Source: Thermogemmatispora tikiterensis (GTDB lineage Bacteria; Chloroflexota; Ktedonobacteria; Ktedonobacterales; Ktedonobacteraceae). Taken from it: a stretch of DNA of 64,000 nt. A program made the position numbers and the translations under genes. Shown piece by piece: positions 24,807 to 35,400 of the stretch (positions are counted from its first letter, which is position 1; every line of letters begins with the position of its first letter). The notes below the pieces were generated by a model. The model did no database searches, had not been told where the DNA came from, and was given only the letters and a program-made list of their open reading frames with translations. The stretch lies in assembly GCF_003268475.1 (NCBI RefSeq), contig NZ_MCIF01000002.1:2090259-2154258 (forward strand), given 5' to 3'.

Positions 24807-25892
24807 ATGGGAGTGCGAGGAAACAAGGCAGAGACGCATCTTGGTCTGCTTGAGGTGGATGATATGACTTCTGCGGCCCAGCGTCCAAAGAAGAGAGCGG
24901 GACAACCCAGGCACCCCGGCAAACGCAGCCGTCAGGCAGCCGCCGCTTTCGATGAGCCTAGCCCCTCCGATCTCGACCTGGAAAGCGAAGAGGCTGTTCT
25001 CGCTGAGCTGGGAGAAGAGGAGGACGAGGATGAGGATGGAGGGGAGACATCAGAACGCAGTGCCATCGATGACACTGTGAAGCTCTACTTGAAAGAAATC
25101 GGCTCCTATCCGCTGCTGACTGCAGAGCAGGAGTTAATGCTCGCCGAGCGCGTGGCCCAAGGCGACCTTCGGGCCCGTCAGCGCCTCATCGAGTCAAATC
25201 TCCGTCTAGTTGTTAGCATCGCCAAGCGCTACACCAACCAGGGCCTACCTCTCCTCGACATGATTCAGGAGGGGAACATCGGCCTCATGCGAGCGGCCCA
25301 GAAATTCGACTATCGCCGCGGGTTCCGCTTCAGCACATATGCCACCTGGTGGATTCGTCAGGCCATCAGCCGGGCGATCGCGGAGCATTCGCGCACGATC
25401 CATATCCCGGTGCACGTTGTAGAACTCATTTACCGCATTAAGCGCGTGGCCCGACGCATCTATCAGGAGCAAGGCGTTGAGCCGCTGCCCGAGGAGCTAG
25501 CTGCCGAGGTAGGCCTCCCCAAGGAGCGCATTGTCGAGCTTCTCAATATCTCGGAGCAGCCAGTCTCTCTCGATGCTCCGGTTGCCGATGACGAACAGTA
25601 TCACCTGGCCGACACGCTGGAGGACCCCAGCATGATGGCCCCAGAGGACAGCGAAGCACGTCAGCGACTCCATGACCATCTTCAGCAGGCAATGGAGATT
25701 CTCAATCCCCGCGAGCGGACGATTCTTGAGATGCGCTACGGCCTGCAGGATGGTTGTTCTCACTCATTGGACGAGGTGAGCGCCCGCTTCAAACTGACAC
25801 GCGAGCGCATTCGCCAGATCGAGGTGAAGGCACTACGCAAGCTGCGCTATCCCGAGCGCTACTACGGTCTGCGCGAATTTGCTTCGCTCTGA
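24807..25892 (+). CDS. RNA polymerase sigma-70 factor (RpoD/SigA type)
   Basis: 361 residues, ATG 24807 with AAGGAG 8 bases upstream. After an acidic, low-complexity N-terminus (1-90), region 1.2 starts at [12 protein letters not shown]. Region 2 is complete: [28 protein letters not shown] and [13 protein letters not shown], which binds the -10 element. Region 3 follows, then region 4 with [14 protein letters not shown] for the -35. Length and lack of a long non-conserved region fit a SigA-type primary factor or one of its close paralogues; which one cannot be told from this window. The gene is monocistronic and ends at the hairpin at 25922. Confidence 0.9.
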   Translation: MGVRGNKAETHLGLLEVDDMTSAAQRPKKRAGQPRHPGKRSRQAAAAFDEPSPSDLDLESEEAVLAELGEEEDEDEDGGETSERSAIDDTVKLYLKEIGSYPLLTAEQELMLAERVAQGDLRARQRLIESNLRLVVSIAKRYTNQGLPLLDMIQEGNIGLMRAAQKFDYRRGFRFSTYATWWIRQAISRAIAEHSRTIHIPVHVVELIYRIKRVARRIYQEQGVEPLPEELAAEVGLPKERIVELLNISEQPVSLDAPVADDEQYHLADTLEDPSMMAPEDSEARQRLHDHLQQAMEILNPRERTILEMRYGLQDGCSHSLDEVSARFKLTRERIRQIEVKALRKLRYPERYYGLREFASL

Positions 25893-25921
25893 AAGGTAAG
25901 GTAAGGAGGAAGGAGATCGGC

Positions 25922-25969
25922 GAGCCGACCAGCGGCGGTAGAGAGAGCGCACCACCGCTGGTCTGGCTC
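25922..25969. terminator. Bidirectional terminator between sigma factor and prfB
   Basis: GAGCC (25922-25926) and GACCAGCGGCGGT (25927-25939) are complementary to ACCACCGCTGGTC (25951-25963) and GGCTC (25965-25969), with one mismatch and one unpaired base. It lies between two converging genes. No T-tract on either side. Confidence 0.55.
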
Positions 25970-26028
25970 CGCCTGGCTCTTCTTCCACCTCTTCGCTTCG
26001 AGGATAGAGGAACCTGCCAGGCGTCAGG

Positions 26029-27145
26029 CTAGCGTTGGGCGCTCACCGCCTGGTGCGCCTGCATCTGGAGGTACGCGCGAATAAAGGGATCAAGATCGCC
26101 GGCCAGGTACCCCTGGGTATCGCTGGTCTCATAGCCGGTGCGATGATCCTTGACAATCGTATACGGATGCAAAGTGACTGTGCGAATCTGGGTCCCAAAG
26201 TCGGCCTGGACATATTCGCCCTTGAGACGCGCGACTTCCTCCTCACGCTTGCGGCGCTCCAACTCGTAGAGACGCGCCCGCAGGATGCGCATCGCCACCT
26301 CGCGGTTCTGGATCTGCGACCGCTCGTTTTGACAGGTGACTACGATCCCCGTTGGAATATGGCGGATGCGCACCGCCGAATCGGTCTTGTTGACGTGTTG
26401 GCCGCCGGCGCCGGTCGAGCGATAGGTATCGATATCGAGGTCTTCGGGGCGAATGGTTACCTCGATGGTGTCCTCAATATCGGGGATGACCTCGACGCGG
26501 GCAAAGGAGGTATGGCGGCGATGCGCGGCATCGAAGGGCGAGAGGCGAATGAGACGATGGGTTCCAATCTCGGAACGCAGGTGGCCATAGGCATAGCGTC
26601 CCGAGATCTCAACCGTGGCGCTCTTGATCCCTGCCTCCTCACCTTCATTGTAATCGTAGATCTGGGTGCGGAAGCGATGTCGCTCGGCCCAGCGCAAGTA
26701 CATGCGCAGCAGCATCTCGGCCCAATCCTGAGCATCAACGCCGCCGCTGCCCGCATGGATGCTGAGAATAGCGTCGCGTTCATCGTGCTCACCGCTGAAG
26801 AGCAGAGCCAGCTCAAGCTGCTCTACCTCCTGCTCTACAGCATTCAGCGAGCGCGTGACCTCAGCCTCCAGATCAGCATCCGGTTCCTCTCCTAGCAATT
26901 GCGCTAACTCCTGCAGATCTTGAAGCTGCTTCTCCAGTCTCTCCCAGGTCTCGACTTCTTCGCGCAATGCTGTGAGGTGCTGCATATGAGACTGGGCCCG
27001 GCGATTGTCGGACCAAAAATCGGGTTGGAGCGTCTCCGCCTCGAGAGCCGCAATCTGTTCTCGTTTGTGCGCCAGGTCAAAGGCGCACCATCGTTTCGTG
27101 GACTCGCCATTGCAGGCGTTCAATACGCGAGGTCAGCTCACTCAT
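26029..27145 (-). CDS. prfB: Peptide chain release factor 2, with programmed +1 frameshift
   Basis: The gene starts at ATG 27145 and reads 22 codons (MSELTSRIERLQ...) to an in-frame TGA at 27079-27077 within CTT TGA C. A +1 shift at this site continues with DLAHKREQIAALE to the stop at 26029, giving about 371 residues. This is the known autoregulatory RF2 frameshift: when RF2 is scarce the ribosome shifts instead of stopping. RF2 landmarks are the stop-codon-recognising RLSPFDAA and the catalytic GAGGQHVNK. The internal Shine-Dalgarno-like stimulator of the E. coli site is weak here. The part after the shift is open from 27123 in the other frame, so an annotation without the first 22 codons would be wrong. 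Confidence 0.93.
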
Positions 27146-27242
27146 GGTTGTTATTGTAGCATGTTTGTAGCTCCGACGAAAGAGCTGTTCCGTTCAGCAG
27201 ACTGGCCCGAGCTGCTCTCTCACCCCCGCAGAGGCCAAAGGC

Positions 27243-27761
27243 TTATTGGAGGAGTTTCGCCATATAGTATTCATCGACAGACTGCCCATCGACGACGAGG
27301 GCTTGACGGCGCAGACCCTCGACCATAAAGCCCTGCCGGAGATAGAGGGCCAGTGCGCGCTGGTTATGGACCATCACGGTTAATTCCAGACGATGAAAAC
27401 TCCGTTGCCGGGCCCAGCTCTCCATCACCTGGAAGAGACGGCTGCCAATTCCCTGGCCTGTAAAGGCCTGGAGGATGCCGATGACCAGTGTAGCCCGCTG
27501 ACGTTCGCGCCGATAGGTTCCTCCTTCAAGGGCCAGGTAGCCAACCAGCTCGCCACTCTGCCCGGCCTCGGCCACAAAAATGGTCGAGCGCCCCGTAGCC
27601 AGCAGGTTTTCAAGCGCTTGCCGCTGCTCGTCCGGCGTCAGGGTGCGCTCGTCAGGCTCCAGTAGCATAAAGCGTGTCTCCTGGTCGAGTCGCTTACAAA
27701 GCGTCAGAAAGGCCTCAGCATCGTCTGGTGTAATCTCTCGAATATGAACAACAGTGCTCAT
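27243..27761 (-). CDS. GNAT family N-acetyltransferase
   Basis: 172 residues from ATG 27761 (a GTG one codon earlier is possible). The GNAT fold is recognisable: VHIREITPDDAEAFL at the start, the acetyl-CoA pyrophosphate loop GILQAFTGQGIGSRLF (Q/RxxGxG/A) and LTVMVHNQRALALYLRQGF near the end. Substrate is not predictable; RimI- or SpeG-like protein or small-molecule acetylation are all possible. It lies 98 bases upstream of prfB on the same strand and may share its transcript. Confidence 0.85.
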   Translation of the reverse strand: MSTVVHIREITPDDAEAFLTLCKRLDQETRFMLLEPDERTLTPDEQRQALENLLATGRSTIFVAEAGQSGELVGYLALEGGTYRRERQRATLVIGILQAFTGQGIGSRLFQVMESWARQRSFHRLELTVMVHNQRALALYLRQGFMVEGLRRQALVVDGQSVDEYYMAKLLQ

Positions 27762-27858
27762 CACGATGCGCTTGTTTCCTTCTCGCTATTGACGATGCTC
27801 TCACTTCTCGTGGCTACCAGCCCTGCTCTGGTTGATCCGTCGATCACTCACAAGCATC

Positions 27859-28848
27859 CTACTGCTTTTGTTCCTGCAAGCGGAGAGCGAGGGCACGCTG
27901 TAGCTGCTCCAAGGAGACGTTGCCGCCCGAGCAGACGAGAGCGACTTTTTTGCCTTGCAGCTCGTCTCGCAGCCGATAGGCTGCCGCCAGGGCCGCGGCG
28001 CCTGCTCCCTCGGCCAGCGTATGGGCCAGTTCAGCCATCCAGGCAATCGCACGCAGGATTTCCTCGTCGGAGACCAATACGAATTCGCGCAGCTTCTCCT
28101 GCAGGATCTGTTGCGGTAAGGCAAAAGAGACCCCGGTTGCCAGTCCTTCAGCCAGGGTGCGATTCGGAGCGGTCACCAGCCGCCGCTGGCGCCAGGATTC
28201 GTAAGCCGCCGGGGCTGCCTCGGATTGCACGCCGATGACGCGCAGGCCAGGATTGAGCGTACGGGCCACAAGACAGGCGCCGGCGGCCCCACTGCCACCC
28301 CCGATGGGGACAATGAGTACCTCCAGGTCCGGGCAGTCCTCCAGAATCTCCAGGGTCAGGGTCGCCACACCGGCAATTAGCAGTGGCTCATCCCCCGAAT
28401 GGATGTAGCGATAGCCATGCTGCCGGGCCAGCTCTTCACAGTAGGACTTGGCTTCATCATAGGTCGGACCATGAAAGATGACTTCTGCACCCATCCCGCG
28501 CATGGCCGCTACTTTGCCCGGATTCGCTCCTTCAGGAACAACGATGCGCGCTTTGACCCCAAAGAGGCGGGCAGCATAGGCCACCGATTGGCCGTGGTTG
28601 CCGGTGGAGGCCGCGATAACCCCCCGAGCGCGCTCCTCGGGCGTGAGACGCGCAATTAGATTGACGCCTCCGCGTACTTTGAAGGCGCCTACGGGTTGAT
28701 AGTTCTCGTGCTTGACATAGACCTGGGCCGCCAGCAATTCATTGAGTGCCGGATAGCTGTATAGGGGAGTGCGTGGCAAATAGGACGCAATTTGCTGTCT
28801 GGCCCGCAATACATCTTGAAAGGTGGGAATCTGCATTTCTGCTGTCAT
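27859..28848 (-). CDS. Threonine/serine dehydratase-like PLP enzyme
   Basis: 329 residues from ATG 28848, chosen because MTAEMQIPTFQDVLRARQ matches the family start. The fold-type II PLP domain is clear: Lys in VGAFKVRGG forms the Schiff base, ASTGNHGQS holds the substrate carboxylate site, PIGGGSGAAGA binds the PLP phosphate and CSGGNVSLEQL the pyridine ring. Length fits catabolic threonine ammonia-lyase or serine racemase-like enzymes; there is no C-terminal ACT regulatory domain as in biosynthetic IlvA. Exact substrate is open. Confidence 0.88.
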   Translation of the reverse strand: MTAEMQIPTFQDVLRARQQIASYLPRTPLYSYPALNELLAAQVYVKHENYQPVGAFKVRGGVNLIARLTPEERARGVIAASTGNHGQSVAYAARLFGVKARIVVPEGANPGKVAAMRGMGAEVIFHGPTYDEAKSYCEELARQHGYRYIHSGDEPLLIAGVATLTLEILEDCPDLEVLIVPIGGGSGAAGACLVARTLNPGLRVIGVQSEAAPAAYESWRQRRLVTAPNRTLAEGLATGVSFALPQQILQEKLREFVLVSDEEILRAIAWMAELAHTLAEGAGAAALAAAYRLRDELQGKKVALVCSGGNVSLEQLQRALALRLQEQKQ

Positions 28849-29334
28849 CTTCAACTTCTCACTAGCAGCGATTATGTTAAGCAATAAAGCTCGTCCCGCC
28901 TGCTGCGAAGGGTTCCAGCATCGCACAGAGTGCGGCTGAGCATTTCCAGGCAGCCACTAACAGACGTGTAGAGCGTGCGTCTGGGTGAGCAGTATAGGAT
29001 CAGTATACCATCTCGCTGACTGGCCTGGCGGGCAATGTTCCAGTAAGAGTGTCAGGCCAGCTTTATCTACTTCGGTTCTAAAGCGCGCCATCCTCTGTCT
29101 GTCTCATCTCAGCTGGCTGCAGCAGGCCAGGCCAGACAGGATACAGACCAATGCGCCAGCGGAAGAGGAGCGCTATCTAGAGGTGCTGGCGCCTGCTGGC
29201 CCGTGCCCTTGTCAGGTCAGATACCTCGTGCTATCCTCTCTGGTATCGGCAGGATGTGAGCAGCGCCCGCTATTATCCACTTTGCTTCTCTCAAGGCTAC
29301 CTGAAAAGAGGCCGGTCACTAGCAGCAGCGCAAC
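28849..29334. other. Divergent intergenic region, no gene seen
   Basis: 486 bases between the minus-strand dehydratase and the plus-strand exonuclease fusion. It should contain both promoters. No hairpin or RNA gene stood out. Confidence 0.45.
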
Positions 29335-31497
29335 ATGTCAAGGTCGAGGCTATCATTGCACTATGCTGGGGAGCCAGAGCCAGCAGCCGGCTCTGGCCAC
29401 ATTTTACGAGAGATCTACGCTCTGCTCCAGGCAGCAGGGGAGCCGCTGGACGAGGAGCGGCTCCTTCAAGGGCTGCGGGAGAGGGCACAGTTGGCTTGCG
29501 AGTTTCCCTCGCGCCAGTCGCTCGCTCAGCTGCTGGCAAGCTCGGATCTCTTTGTGTGCGATCCTGCAGGACGTTGGCAGCCAGCCATCTGGAGACTCTG
29601 GCAACGAGAACTAGAGCATCTTGACTTTGTCGTCCTGGATATCGAGACCACCGGCCTAAGACCGGGGCGCGACCGCATCATTGAGCTTGGAGCCTGGCGC
29701 CTACGAGGCGAGCTGCTGGGTGGACGGTTCCACAGCCTGGTGAATCCTGAGCAGCCAGTATCCGCCGCTATTGTACGATTAACTGGCATCGATGAGCAAA
29801 GTCTGGCGGCAGCGCCTACAATCGGGCTGGTCCTGCCTGAGCTGCTACGTTTCTGCAGCGGCGCCATCCTGGTCGGGCACAACCTGGGCTTCGATCTACA
29901 TTTCCTCGCCTACGAGACGGCTCCCCTCAATGCACGGCTGCCCGTGGCGGGGATCGATGTGCTGACGCTGGCCCGCCGTCTCTTGCCTGATCAGCGCCGC
30001 TGCGGCCTGGCGGCCCTGGCCCGCCGGCTGCAGGTTCCACTGACGACTCCTCATCGGGCGCTGGCAGATGCCGAGGCAACGGCAATGGTCTTTGTCAAGC
30101 TGCTGCAGCTGGCCCGTCAGCAGGGTCTAACGACCTACGGGCAGCTCCTGCAATATCTGCAGCCTGCGTCAGCTGGGCAGGAAGAGCTGAGCACAGGTCT
30201 GGCCCGGTCCCCCAGCGTTCCGGGCCAGCCAGCACAGTGCTCTGAGTCGCAGCAGGCAGAAAGACACTCGGCCAGGCGGAGACCTGACCCTACCGTCTGG
30301 TCACCACTCTCAGGCATGTTTTGGCTCAATCCCGCCTGGCGACGTACGTTTCCCGCGCAACCTGGCGTTTACTTGATGAAAGACGGAGCGGGCCACGTGC
30401 TCTACGTCGGTAAGGCTCGCTGCTTAAAGGCGCGCCTGGCCTCCTACTATCATCACCGACCAGGCATCAGGCCGAGAATCGATAGTCTGCTCCCGCAAGT
30501 GCAGGCCATCGAGACACGTCCTCTCGGCTCCGAGCTAGAGGCGCTGCTCGTCGAGTCCCAGCTGATCAAGGAGCTACAGCCTCCTTACAACACCCAGCTG
30601 CGCGATTACGAGCGTTATCCTTTTCTCAAGGTCGATGTACACCAGCCTTTTCCACGCTTTGGCATTACCCGTGAGCCAGGGACCGACGGGGCCCGCTATT
30701 TCGGACCCTTTCGCAGCGAGCGCAGCCTGGCTGTGACGTTAGAGCTGCTTGAGCGCCTTTTTCCATTGGCAACCTGTACCCGCCCCTTGCCACCAGCAGG
30801 CGCGCCCAGCGCGCCATGTCTTCGCTACCATCTGGGTCGCTGCCTGGCCCCCTGCAGTGGTCAGGCCGATCCAGCTTCCTACCGACAGATGATCGAGGAG
30901 GTCTGCGCCTTCCTGACGGGGAAGCGTCCCGAGCTATTGGCCCGTGTGCGCCACCAGATGGAGGAAGCCGCCCAGGCCCTGCACTACGAGCGGGCCGCCC
31001 GCCTGCGTGACATGCTCCAGAGCGCTGAGGAGGTCCTCCTCAGTCAGCGCCTGATCAGCAGTGCCGTTGCCGCCAATAATCTGCTCATTGCCTATCCCTC
31101 AGCCTGGGAGGGCTACAACGAGATCTTTCTGATCCGTCACGGTCGCTTGCTCGAACTCCAACGGGTTCCTCACGAGGAGCAGGCCACGCGCCAGGCGCTG
31201 GGCCACTTACTCGCCAGGGCCGCGGCCCTGCCGTCCCCCCCCACCACAGTGGGACAGGCGGAGATCGACCAGATTATGATCATCAGTCGCTGGATCAAGC
31301 GCCATAGCCGGGACCGCGCCTTCTTCCCTCTCACCTCCCAGGTCCTGGTGGAGGCGCAGGCCAGGGAGCAGCTGATTGAAGCCATCTGGCAAGCGCTCTG
31401 TGCCCAGCAACGAGGGCCTGCCACGCGCACCCAGCCACAGGAGCCGGGATCAGACGACCAGGCGCGCAGACAAAATGGCTCAGATGTGATACCATAG
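29335..31497 (+). CDS. DEDDh exonuclease fused to UvrC/Cho-like GIY-YIG nuclease
   Basis: 720 residues. After a winged-helix-like N-terminus (1-90) comes a DnaQ/epsilon-type 3'-5' exonuclease (about 97-265): FVVLDIETTGL (DxE), LVGHNLGFDLHFL and HRALADAEAT supply the DEDDh residues. From about residue 335 a GIY-YIG endonuclease follows (GVYLMKDGAGHVLYVGKARCLKARLASYY), then a UvrC-like CLRYHLGRCLAPC and a UvrB-binding-like helical segment. The UvrC C-terminal RNase H and HhH domains are absent, as in Cho. Actinobacterial proteins with this fusion are known; it is presumably a DNA-repair nuclease. Ribosome site is weak, so the start could lie a few codons later. Confidence 0.88.
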   Translation: MSRSRLSLHYAGEPEPAAGSGHILREIYALLQAAGEPLDEERLLQGLRERAQLACEFPSRQSLAQLLASSDLFVCDPAGRWQPAIWRLWQRELEHLDFVVLDIETTGLRPGRDRIIELGAWRLRGELLGGRFHSLVNPEQPVSAAIVRLTGIDEQSLAAAPTIGLVLPELLRFCSGAILVGHNLGFDLHFLAYETAPLNARLPVAGIDVLTLARRLLPDQRRCGLAALARRLQVPLTTPHRALADAEATAMVFVKLLQLARQQGLTTYGQLLQYLQPASAGQEELSTGLARSPSVPGQPAQCSESQQAERHSARRRPDPTVWSPLSGMFWLNPAWRRTFPAQPGVYLMKDGAGHVLYVGKARCLKARLASYYHHRPGIRPRIDSLLPQVQAIETRPLGSELEALLVESQLIKELQPPYNTQLRDYERYPFLKVDVHQPFPRFGITREPGTDGARYFGPFRSERSLAVTLELLERLFPLATCTRPLPPAGAPSAPCLRYHLGRCLAPCSGQADPASYRQMIEEVCAFLTGKRPELLARVRHQMEEAAQALHYERAARLRDMLQSAEEVLLSQRLISSAVAANNLLIAYPSAWEGYNEIFLIRHGRLLELQRVPHEEQATRQALGHLLARAAALPSPPTTVGQAEIDQIMIISRWIKRHSRDRAFFPLTSQVLVEAQAREQLIEAIWQALCAQQRGPATRTQPQEPGSDDQARRQNGSDVIP

Positions 31498-31610
31498 CAG
31501 CTACATCATCGCTCTCCTTTCCACCAGCTCCTGACGAGTCCAGGCCAGGAGCCAGATCATGGCGGTGGTCCGTAGAGCCAGTTCATCCAGCGCGGAGGAA
31601 ATAATGATCT

Positions 31611-32225
31611 ATGCTGTTATCAGATAAGCGTATCAAAGAGGAGCTTGCACGCGGCAACATTGTTATCGAACCTTTCGACGAGCGCCAGCTTGGAACCAAT
31701 TCCTATGATTGCCGTCTGGGTGAGTGGTACTTTCAGGGCGATGCGAACGTTGAGATCCTCCATCTAGACAACCCGGAGGAGATCCGACGCTATTGGGGCG
31801 AGCCACGTCGCGCCAAGAATGGCCAGATAGCCATTCGCCCAGGGACAACCATTCTCGCCCATACGCAAGAGATCATCGGTGGTCGCAATGGCTACCTGGG
31901 GAAAATGTACGCACGCAGCACAGTCGCTCGCTCGGGCCTCTCGGTCTGCCGCTGCGCCGGTGTGGGCGACGTAGGCTATATCAGCCGCTGGACAATGGAG
32001 ATCAGCAACCATACCATGACGACCATTGTCGTGCCCGTCGGCTTCCGCATCTGCCAGATCACCTTCGAGTACGTCGGTGAGACACTCAAAGAATATCAGG
32101 GGAAATATGGGCAGCAGCAGGAATGGTCGCCCGAGGATATGCTGCCTAAAGCGTACCTGGACTGGGACTATGCACTCTACAGCCAACACCGCCGGCGTCA
32201 CCTGGAAGCCGAGCACGAGCTCTAA
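31611..32225 (+). CDS. dcd: dCTP deaminase
   Basis: 204 residues. It deaminates dCTP to dUTP for dTTP synthesis. Family segments: MLLSDKRIKEELARGNI, the LGTNSYDCRLGEW substrate-binding stretch, YARSTVARSGLSV and ISRWTMEISNH with the catalytic Glu. A trimeric dUTPase-like fold is expected. GGAGGAA lies 10 bases before the ATG at 31611; an out-of-frame ATG at 31604 opens only a tiny frame. Confidence 0.92.
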   Translation: MLLSDKRIKEELARGNIVIEPFDERQLGTNSYDCRLGEWYFQGDANVEILHLDNPEEIRRYWGEPRRAKNGQIAIRPGTTILAHTQEIIGGRNGYLGKMYARSTVARSGLSVCRCAGVGDVGYISRWTMEISNHTMTTIVVPVGFRICQITFEYVGETLKEYQGKYGQQQEWSPEDMLPKAYLDWDYALYSQHRRRHLEAEHEL

Positions 32226-32319
32226 CCAATCGGGCCAGCCCTCTCGGCCAGACCGGCCATCGCCACCTGCCTTATCCACAGCGCCTCAGCCCCCCTTCGC
32301 CCCCCCTCAGCAGCAGGAT

Positions 32320-32355
32320 GGAGCGGGTCCAGCCCGGCCCGGCCCGACCCGCTCC
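32320..32355. terminator. GC-rich hairpin between convergent genes
   Basis: GGAGCGGGTC (32320-32329) pairs with GACCCGCTCC (32346-32355) around a GC-rich 16-base loop. It lies between dcd and the converging giant gene. No T-tract. Confidence 0.5.
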
Positions 32356-32427
32356 AGGCGCCCCAGCCAGACTTTACCTGTTCGTTCCACCTATCACCAG
32401 CAATGGCTGACAGTCTGCTGCGAGCAT

Positions 32428-35400
32428 TCAGGGATTTTCCGCCCCTTGAAGCAGATTGATCTGCTCAACAAGCTGAGCATTATGGGCATGTAATTGATTG
32501 ATCTGGTCCTGTAACAGGCGCTTCTCCTGTGTGACTACATTCAAGCGCTCCTGGAGACGCTGAACGGCCTGCTGAGCCTGCTCTAGCTCCTCGCTCCTGG
32601 CCCCCTGCTCCTGTTGCAGGCGCTGATATTCCTGTGTTAGACGAGTCAACTCTTGCCGCGTCACCTCCAGCTCTTGCTGTGCTTTCTTAAGCGATTCTTC
32701 GAGATTATCACGCTCATGCTCCATATCGCTCAATTGGCTACGGGCCTGCAGAAGCTGCATCGTCAAATTGCGCATATTCTCCTTGTGGGCCTGCTCAACA
32801 CTCTGCAAATCGTTCTCCAGGCGAGTAATGTAGGCCCCATAGCGCCAACCCAGCAGCACCTCCACCAGATCGCGCTCTGCGCTGCCCTCCTTCAAGCGCT
32901 GGCGCAACTCCTCCAGGGCCTCGACATTCCAATGGCCTCCAGCCAGAAGGCCGCCAAGGGCCCGCAGAGAAATCTCCAGCTGATCAGGACTCTGGAGGCG
33001 TTCCCTATTGAGAGTGAGGCCATACTGACTCAGGCTCAGAGCCAGTTCGCTGATCTCAGGGTAGGCCCTCAGCATTCCCAGCATACTGACCACCAGATTG
33101 GCCAGATCCGGCGGGGTCTCAGGATCATGATACATCTCCCACAGGGCAGTCTCGCCCTCCCGGCCCAAGAAGAGAAAGCAACGCATCAAGAGTTCCTGAC
33201 GCTCCGAACGCGCATAGAGAGCCTGCACCAGATGCTGGACAATATACTCCCCTCCCATCAGCAGCAGCAGAGCCAGAATGCGGCGGCAGAGCCGTTCGTC
33301 GCTCTGGGGATGCTGGACATATTCCAGCAAGGCCGGAACCATCTCTTGACGAGAAGGATCAGGGCTGTTCGCTTCATCATGGATACGCTCCTGCAAGAGC
33401 GTTGCCGCCATTGCGCTTTCCTGAACTGTCCGGCTGGCCAGGTGAGCCAGCAGCTCATCCTTAATGACAAGCGTCGGCATACTGCGGAAGATCTCAAGGG
33501 CTGCTTCACGCCGCTGACGATTAGCCAGATCGCTACAAGCTGCCCAGATAAAGGGGAGGGCTGGTGTACCAATATCGCGCAGAATACGCCGAGCGGCACG
33601 CGCTACCTGGGGATCAGGATCGGTGATTAGCTCGCCTACAGGAGCGACCGCCAGATCACCCAACTCGACCAGGGTAATCTCGGCACCATGCCGCCGCTCC
33701 TCCGAGCGGAGAGCCGCCACTAACCCCGCCAGCGCCTCGCGTCCAGCAGGTGTAAGACGGCGCCGGGCCAGGCGGGCAAGCACGTCTGAAACCCCGCCGA
33801 GGAGATAGGCATCGCCCAGGCCGTCCAGGAGAGCGGGAACAGCCAGATCGGCGAGATCGCCAGCCAGGATCGCCACCAGGCTCTCATAGGCCCGTGGCGG
33901 CAACGAGGGACCAAAGAGCTGCACCACCTGCTCGACAGCTTCCGGCTGTTGGCGCACGAGCGAGATCACTAATTGCTGCGCCCGTCGCCGTGCCAGCTCA
34001 TCCTCCTGAGCCAGACCCGGAATGATGGTCGAGAGAATCTCTGGCCCAAAGAGCAGCAGGATCGAGACCGCGGCATCACCACGCTCGGGATCACCAAGCA
34101 GACTGATGAGTGGAGGCACAGCCTCAGCCGGATAGCGTACCAGATATTCTGCCAGTACCGGGCGCCAGGCCGGACGATTCAGCACTTCAAGGAGAGCAGG
34201 CACCAGGACCTGCCCGGCCATACCATCGAGAATCTGGCGGACATAGCTGCGAGTGCGTGCATCGGGATGGAAGAGCTGCTGGACAAGCAGCAGCGCGGCC
34301 TCGGCTCCCCGCTCCTGGAAGATTTTCGCTACCTGCTGGACTTGGGCCTCGCTCCCGTGGGTCAGAACAGCGATGAGCTGTTCACCAGGAAACGGCTCCA
34401 TACCAAGAATCGCCCGCCTCACCCGAGCCGCCACTACGGTTTCACACTCCGGCTCGACATCGAGCGCATCGAGGAGATCGGAGAGAGCCACCTCACGCAG
34501 GCGGCTCAGCGCCAGAATAGCCTCCTCATAGACGAGCGTCTCCTTGCTGTCCAGCAGACCGATCAGCGGCGGCACCACCTGCCCATCGGCGAAGCGTGCC
34601 AAGGCCCGGATAATAGCTACCGTCAGCAGCGGCTCGCTTCGCGCCTCCTGCAGGAGGCCAATCAGCGCCGGGATCACGCGCGGATCATCCAACTCTTCGA
34701 GCACCTGGATCAGCAGCTGGGTACGACCGGGGACAATCTGCGGTAAAGCTTGCAAAATTGGCTCCAACACCTCTTCGCCCATCCCGCTGAGGATACGCGC
34801 CGCCAGACTGGCTACCTGCTCTTCTTTGCCATGCAGCACCAGCTCGATCAGGCCCGGAATACTCTCGGGCACGTAGGCGTGCTGCAAAGCGATCCCTACT
34901 TGCTGGCGCACCAGGGGCGAAGTATCGGCCAGAAGCTTGAGCAGTAGGGGCAAAGCCTGCAGGTCGCGGATGCCGCCGAGCACCTCGACCAGGCGGGCCC
35001 GTACGACATCGGTGCTCTGGCTTTCTAACTGCTTCAGGAGCAAAGGCGTCAGGCGCGCATCTCCCTGCTGCAGGACCCGAATGGCATTGCGCACCAGCAG
35101 CTCATCTGCACTAGCCAGAGCCTGGATGAGAAGCTGAACACTCTCGGGCTGCGGCTCCCTCTGCAACTGACGGGCCAGCAGATCACGCGCCGCACGCTGT
35201 ACCTCGGGCGGCTGCTGCCCAGACAGGAGAGGGCAGACCGCCGCGAGAACTCGCTTACGCTGCTCCTCAGAAAGCGCACGTTGCGCATCGCTCTCGCTGA
35301 GAAAATAGTCAAGTACCACTAGAATGGCCCGCTGCACCTGACGCGCTGCCGTACCACTGGGCAGATACTGCTCTAAGGCATCGAGCAGTGGCTCCAAGGC

